Shown: in pieces, positions 62,667-64,000 of the stretch
Numbering within the stretch: position 1 is the stretch's first letter
How the letters are laid out: every line of letters starts with the position of its first letter
NCBI GenBank assembly: GCA_947303085.1
Contig: CAMYXP010000003.1
Location: forward strand, 1-64,000
Reading direction: 5' to 3'
Length of the DNA stretch: 64,000 nt
From: an uncultured Bacteroidales bacterium
Lineage (GTDB): Bacteria > Bacteroidota > Bacteroidia > Bacteroidales > F082
Translations under genes and position numbers: made by a program
The notes under the pieces: generated by a model
The model's database searches: none
Seen by the model: only the letters and a program-made list of their open reading frames with translations
What the model was told of the DNA's origin: nothing

Positions 62667-63389
62667 TTAATAATCTATTTCGTCAAGTAAATCTTCAATA
62701 ACTTTATGGCGGCCACGTCGTCCGGCATATCGAAGCATCTTGCTAGTGCTTACAGCACAAGAAGCAAGTGCATTCTCATAAATGCGAAGTATCTCAGTGT
62801 TCTGGAACGGGAACATGCGATCTAATGCCCAGTCAACCAGCATCTTCTCAAGCGTGGCCATTGGGAACCCCCAATCGGCATCTTCTCGGACAGGTGCTCC
62901 AGAAACGAGATTCCTCACCACGACATAACCATCGTAATAGGACAAATCGCCATCAAGATTACGGTAAAGCATGGTGGAGCGAGGATAAAGGTCGCGAATT
63001 GCATAATAGACCGATTCGGTGGCATCACGTTCAACATCCACAAAGTAAATCTGAGTGTTCATAATGTGTTGGGCAAATGCGTTCACTGCGGCCAAATCCC
63101 ATTGACAATAATCGACAAATGGGAATTTGTCACGCATCATACAACCAATTCTCTTTGTTTTCTGATGGATGACTGGGAAAAACGCCTCTTTTGTCCCCAA
63201 ACGATAAACGCCCCGTCCAATACTATACAAAACTCTTTTTTCTAGCAAGGCATGGATACGCCATCTCACAGTGGCAATCGGAATATCAGGAGTAAAGCTG
63301 CAGTAAAAGTCATCGATATCCTCAAAGACGATTTCCCTTTGATGGCCAAATTCCTTTCGGAGTTCTTCTATGTGTAGATTATTGGACAT
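62667..63389 (-). CDS. abiEi: AbiEi-family antitoxin/transcriptional regulator
   Basis: About 240 residues from MSNNLHIEELRKEF at 63389; 11 more upstream codons are open but overlap the promoter. An N-terminal winged-helix region (FTPDIPIATVRWRIHALLEK, then VLYSIGRGVYRLG) precedes the C-terminal domain found in type IV AbiE antitoxins (QWDLAAVNAFAQHIMNTQ, VLVDWALDRMFP-like segments). It represses the operon and counteracts AbiEii; it does not need to bind the toxin in known cases. Confidence 0.85.
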   Translation of the reverse strand: MSNNLHIEELRKEFGHQREIVFEDIDDFYCSFTPDIPIATVRWRIHALLEKRVLYSIGRGVYRLGTKEAFFPVIHQKTKRIGCMMRDKFPFVDYCQWDLAAVNAFAQHIMNTQIYFVDVERDATESVYYAIRDLYPRSTMLYRNLDGDLSYYDGYVVVRNLVSGAPVREDADWGFPMATLEKMLVDWALDRMFPFQNTEILRIYENALASCAVSTSKMLRYAGRRGRHKVIEDLLDEIDY

Positions 63390-63409
63390 TGTATTATTAT
63401 TTTGCGCTG

Positions 63410-63417
63410 CAAAGATA
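63410..63417 (-). promoter_or_regulatory. TAnnTTTG -7 box for abiE
   Basis: The minus strand reads TATCTTTGCAG, ~21 bases upstream of the abiEi ATG. Just upstream are TTGACAAAAATTTG/CAAATTTTCGTCAA-like half-sites that could be the AbiEi operator. Confidence 0.5.
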
Positions 63418-63521
63418 AACAAATTTTCGTCAATAATTCACAAAAATTGACAAAAATTTGATATTTCATTTTTCCCAACTCCTTTTTCCCCATTTTTTCG
63501 GCAAGCTCTTTACTCCATTCC

Positions 63522-63767
63522 TTGGATAAATATATAGGAAAGTGCTATCTTGTACTGGACAATACAAAGAAACACGAGATTCGGGTTAACAGGTTTGGAT
63601 ATTATTGGTTAGACACATGGATTTTGGCAAATGTGATACAACTTGCCACACAGGATTTTTGCATCCGCTACCTTAACCGCACTAACGATCCCTGCGGACG
63701 GCAGTATGACCAAATGACACAGGCTGCGCGTTCGGTTACGGCAAATATAGCCGAGTGTATAGTTTAA
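63522..63767 (+). pseudogene. Truncated four-helix-bundle (S23-type/suffix) protein
   Basis: 81 residues starting at TTG (DKYIGKCYLVLDN...). The middle is the first half of a four-helix-bundle protein (WILANVIQLATQDFCIRYLN, then YDQMTQAARSVTANIAEC). Intact relatives go on after NIAEG for another 60-120 residues; here a TAA stops it at 63765. No normal ATG start is visible either. It is probably a decayed fragment at the edge of the defence island. Confidence 0.65.
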
Positions 63768-63987
63768 TATTTTAATAGAAACTCAAAGAAGATGTAAAAA
63801 AGTATTTAAAGAGTTATATGAGGCACGCACGTGGTCAAATGTTAATACACAAGCAACTCGATTGGAAATAAATTCTTTAACGATAAAGGATGTGTTGGAC
63901 GCAGTAGATGCAAACGGCGTTGTGAATATAGAAACACTGGTTGATCAATTAGTAAAAAAACATACAAGAATAATTGATAAGGACTAA
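63763..63987 (+). pseudogene. Open frame lacking a start codon, probable 3' remnant
   Basis: A 74-codon frame after the stop at 63760-63762, without any ATG. It reads like real protein (KKVFKELYEARTWSNVNT, INSLTIKDVLDAVDANGVVN, ending KKHTRIIDKD) and stops at TAA 63985-63987. It is in a different frame from the four-helix-bundle fragment and overlaps its end. I do not recognise the family. It is likely the C-terminus of a gene whose front was deleted, marking a recombination joint near 63765. Confidence 0.4.
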
Positions 63988-64000
63988 TAAGTCCGATAGG

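Noticed and set aside
1-64000. tRNA, rRNA or CRISPR array
   Set aside because: No cloverleaf with the GGTTCGAAT-type arm, no rRNA-like block and no regularly spaced direct repeats were found by eye.

Overview
The window looks like a chromosomal segment of an uncultured or little-studied Bacteroidales (phylum Bacteroidota). The evidence is: T9SS-type C-terminal sorting domains (bases 1-116 and 12275-16360); the Bacteroidota -7 promoter box TAnnTTTG, with a downstream C, in front of more than a dozen genes; weak Shine-Dalgarno sequences; a short primary sigma factor; and a ~640-aa YidC. No rRNA, tRNA or CRISPR array was seen.

Layout. 1-116 is the tail of a secreted protein. 249-5725 holds typA, a hybrid histidine kinase (HK-REC-HPt) and an aldose 1-epimerase lipoprotein. 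11555-5729 (minus) is an RND efflux operon (OMF, MFP, RND pump, PII-like protein). 11600-18530 is an AT-rich accessory stretch: a long structured leader RNA, a 1361-aa repeat-rich surface protein with a small partner, a DUF6575-like gene pair, and a KilA-N pseudogene. 18528-51552 is mostly housekeeping: ion transport and membrane (trkH, mscS-like, lipid kinase, LTA-synthase-like), cell wall (M23 peptidase, glmM, mltG, dapF), ribosome rescue and RNA (smpB, tex, rlmD), shikimate pathway (aroE, aroK), recR, rpoD and yidC. 51761-64000 is a second accessory region: a DUF6266-like protein, a small RNA candidate, a BECR-fold nuclease-like gene, a second copy of the structured leader RNA, a PLD-helicase plus Eco57I-like methyltransferase pair, a DUF2971 protein, an AbiE toxin-antitoxin pair and a truncated four-helix-bundle gene.

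How it fits together. The right end is a defence island. A PLD-family nuclease/SNF2-type helicase and a DNA adenine methyltransferase with a foreign-looking specificity domain form a restriction-modification-like unit, beside AbiEi/AbiEii and a putative nuclease toxin. The strongest unexplained signal is a pair of ~140-170-nt RNA elements, 41.6 kb apart (about 11852-12016 and 53457-53624). They share loop sequences and the same nested helices, but the helix sequences differ in a compensatory way; one leads the surface-protein gene, the other the defence operon. Another unusual item is a predicted lipoprotein fusing an M49 dipeptidyl peptidase to a complete nicotinamidase-like domain (29437-32037).

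Coordinates of short motifs were read by eye and may be off by one base. Functions rest on motif recognition; no database search was run.
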